The notes below the pieces were generated by a model. That model saw only the letters and a list, made by a program, of their open reading frames with translations. It made no database searches and had not been told where the DNA came from. 59,464 bases of DNA from NCBI GenBank assembly GCA_036258055.1, contig DATAEK010000393.1, forward strand, positions 1-59,464, written 5' to 3'. Positions within the stretch are counted from its first letter, which is position 1, and each line of letters opens with the position of its first letter. Below are positions 56,569 to 59,464 of the stretch, piece after piece. The position numbers were made by a program, and so were the translations under genes. Source of the stretch: DATAEK01 sp036258055 (GTDB lineage: Bacteria; Acidobacteriota; Vicinamibacteria; Vicinamibacterales; 2-12-FULL-66-21).

Positions 56569-56572
56569 TCCC

Positions 56573-58693
<2,121 letters not shown>

Positions 58694-58721
58694 TGCTACT
58701 GTCCGAAATTGCCCGGCGGTG

Positions 58722-59195
58722 TCACCAGCGATAGTGGGCGAACGCCTTGTTCGCTTCGGCCATCCGGTGCGTGTCTTCGCGCTTCTTCACAGCGCCGCCG
58801 CGCAGGTTCGCCGCGTCCATCAGCTCGTTCGCGAGCTTCTCCTCCATCGTCTTGCCGTCGCCCCGCGACCGCGCGTAGCCGACGAGCCACCGGATGCTCA
58901 GCGAGAGCCGCCGGTTCGGATTCACTTCGACGGGCACCTGGTAGTTCGAGCCGCCGACGCGGCGCGACTTCACTTCGAGCGCCGGTTTGACGTTCTCGAC
59001 CGCCTTCTTGAACACCTTCAGCGGATCGTCGCCGGTCTTTTCCTGGATGGAGGACAGGCTGCCGTACATGATCTGCTCCGCGGTGCTGCGCTTGCCGTCG
59101 CGCATCAGCGTGCTGATGAATTTCGTCACCAGCGAGCTGCTGTAAAGCGGATCCAGCGGAACTTCGCGCTTCGGAATTTCTCTGCGTCTTGGCAT
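58722..59195 (-). CDS. rpsG: 30S ribosomal protein S7
   Basis: A 157-residue head nucleator: MPRRREIPKREVPLDPLYSS, RRVGGSNYQVPVEVNPNRRL, REDTHRMAEANKAFAHYRW. Follows rpsL across a REP-bearing spacer. Confidence 0.98.
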   Translation of the reverse strand: MPRRREIPKREVPLDPLYSSSLVTKFISTLMRDGKRSTAEQIMYGSLSSIQEKTGDDPLKVFKKAVENVKPALEVKSRRVGGSNYQVPVEVNPNRRLSLSIRWLVGYARSRGDGKTMEEKLANELMDAANLRGGAVKKREDTHRMAEANKAFAHYRW

Positions 59196-59211
59196 ATCGG
59201 TGTCTTCGTTA

Positions 59212-59300
59212 ATCAGTGCTCGCGGGGCCCCACCCCCGCTCGCTATCGCTCGGCGGCTTCGCGCCTCGCTCGGGCCGCAGGCGCTGCTGATTCACCGCTT
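59212..59300. repeat. REP-like element, type A, in the rpsL-rpsG spacer
   Basis: AGTGCTCGCGGGGCCCCACC, CCGCTCGCTATCGCTCGG and GGGCCGCAGGCGCTGCTGAT follow the type A order of 41789. Confidence 0.85.
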
Positions 59301-59342
59301 GGTTCCAGTTCACCTGCAGCCCAGCACGGCCGTCACTCTCGT

Positions 59343-59464
59343 CGTTATGACTTCGGCCTCTTGGCGCCGTACTTCGAGCGCCCCTGCTTGCGCCCCTGCA
59401 CGCCCACCGCGTCCAGCGTTCCGCGGACGACGTGGTAGCGAACGCCAGGGAGATCCTTGACGCG
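59343..59464 (-). CDS. rpsL: 30S ribosomal protein S12, N-terminus cut by window edge
   Basis: The reverse strand reads RVKDLPGVRYHVVRGTLDAV and then RKQGRSKYGAKRPKS before TAA at 59343, the conserved C-terminus of S12. About 40 residues are in the window. The streptomycin-related Lys at the start of the RVKDLPGVRY segment region is the normal form. Confidence 0.97.

Overview
This 59.5 kb window looks like chromosome from a high-GC Acidobacteriota, most likely a Vicinamibacteria-type lineage. That placement is inferred from protein style (tandem pilins of the GFTLIELL...PGLLRAR type, a PilB/T/C/S/R locus, Yip1 and MacB-like genes) and was not tested by a search. No rRNA, tRNA, CRISPR array, prophage or transposase gene was seen.

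Layout. (1) 1-5.6 kb: a truncated winged-helix/FHA regulator, a small HExxH protein, a HEAT-repeat protein, a DUF1624-type membrane acetyltransferase homologue, a relic of an aspartyl protease, and glycogen debranching enzyme GlgX. (2) 5.6-30.2 kb, almost all on the minus strand: a type IV pilus island. Read in transcription order from the right it holds an outer-membrane barrel, pilB, pilT, pilC, pilS, pilR, three pilin genes, a VKOR-DsbA disulfide oxidase, an ABC ATPase and permease with a TPR protein (arranged like Myxococcus pilG/H/I), pilD, a PAS histidine kinase, the minor pilins (FimT/V/W/X types), a PilY1 tip adhesin and a zinc-ribbon TPR protein. (3) 30.3-39.0 kb: Yip1 protein, a MacA-like adaptor and two MacB/FtsX-type permeases without an ATPase, a second EF-G-like GTPase, and a Tat-exported TIM-barrel protein on the other strand. 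(4) 39.0-59.5 kb, minus strand: the str-S10-spc-alpha ribosomal superoperon from rpsL (cut by the window edge) to rplQ, with secY, adk, map, infA and rpoA, but no tuf between fusA and rpsJ.

The most unusual content is between genes. Many spacers, including most of the longer ones inside the ribosomal operon, hold one of several palindromic repeat types: (i) degenerate 7-nt-periodic repeats, often as two inverted arms built on a locus-specific heptamer word (CAGTCGN, ACTCCCA, CCTCCTA, TGCCATT, GGACAGC); (ii) GC-rich REP-like elements with core GGGGCCCC or a GGGGGACTTCGTCCCCC hairpin; (iii) short TCCGGCT-AAGCCGGA palindromes. One REP forms the leader of a pilin gene, and one sits beside a duplicated 5' end of a permease gene. 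The rpsD-rpoA spacer carries two interleaved perfect 10-bp inverted repeats that could fold as a pseudoknot.

How parts work together: PilS/PilR probably drive the first pilin gene through a sigma-54 promoter with upstream TGTCA dyads; PilD processes pilins and minor pilins; the VKOR-DsbA fusion plausibly oxidises the cysteine pair found in each pilin; PilB/PilT/PilC power extension and retraction; PilY1 and the minor pilins form the tip. The pilM/N/O/P/Q genes are not in the window.
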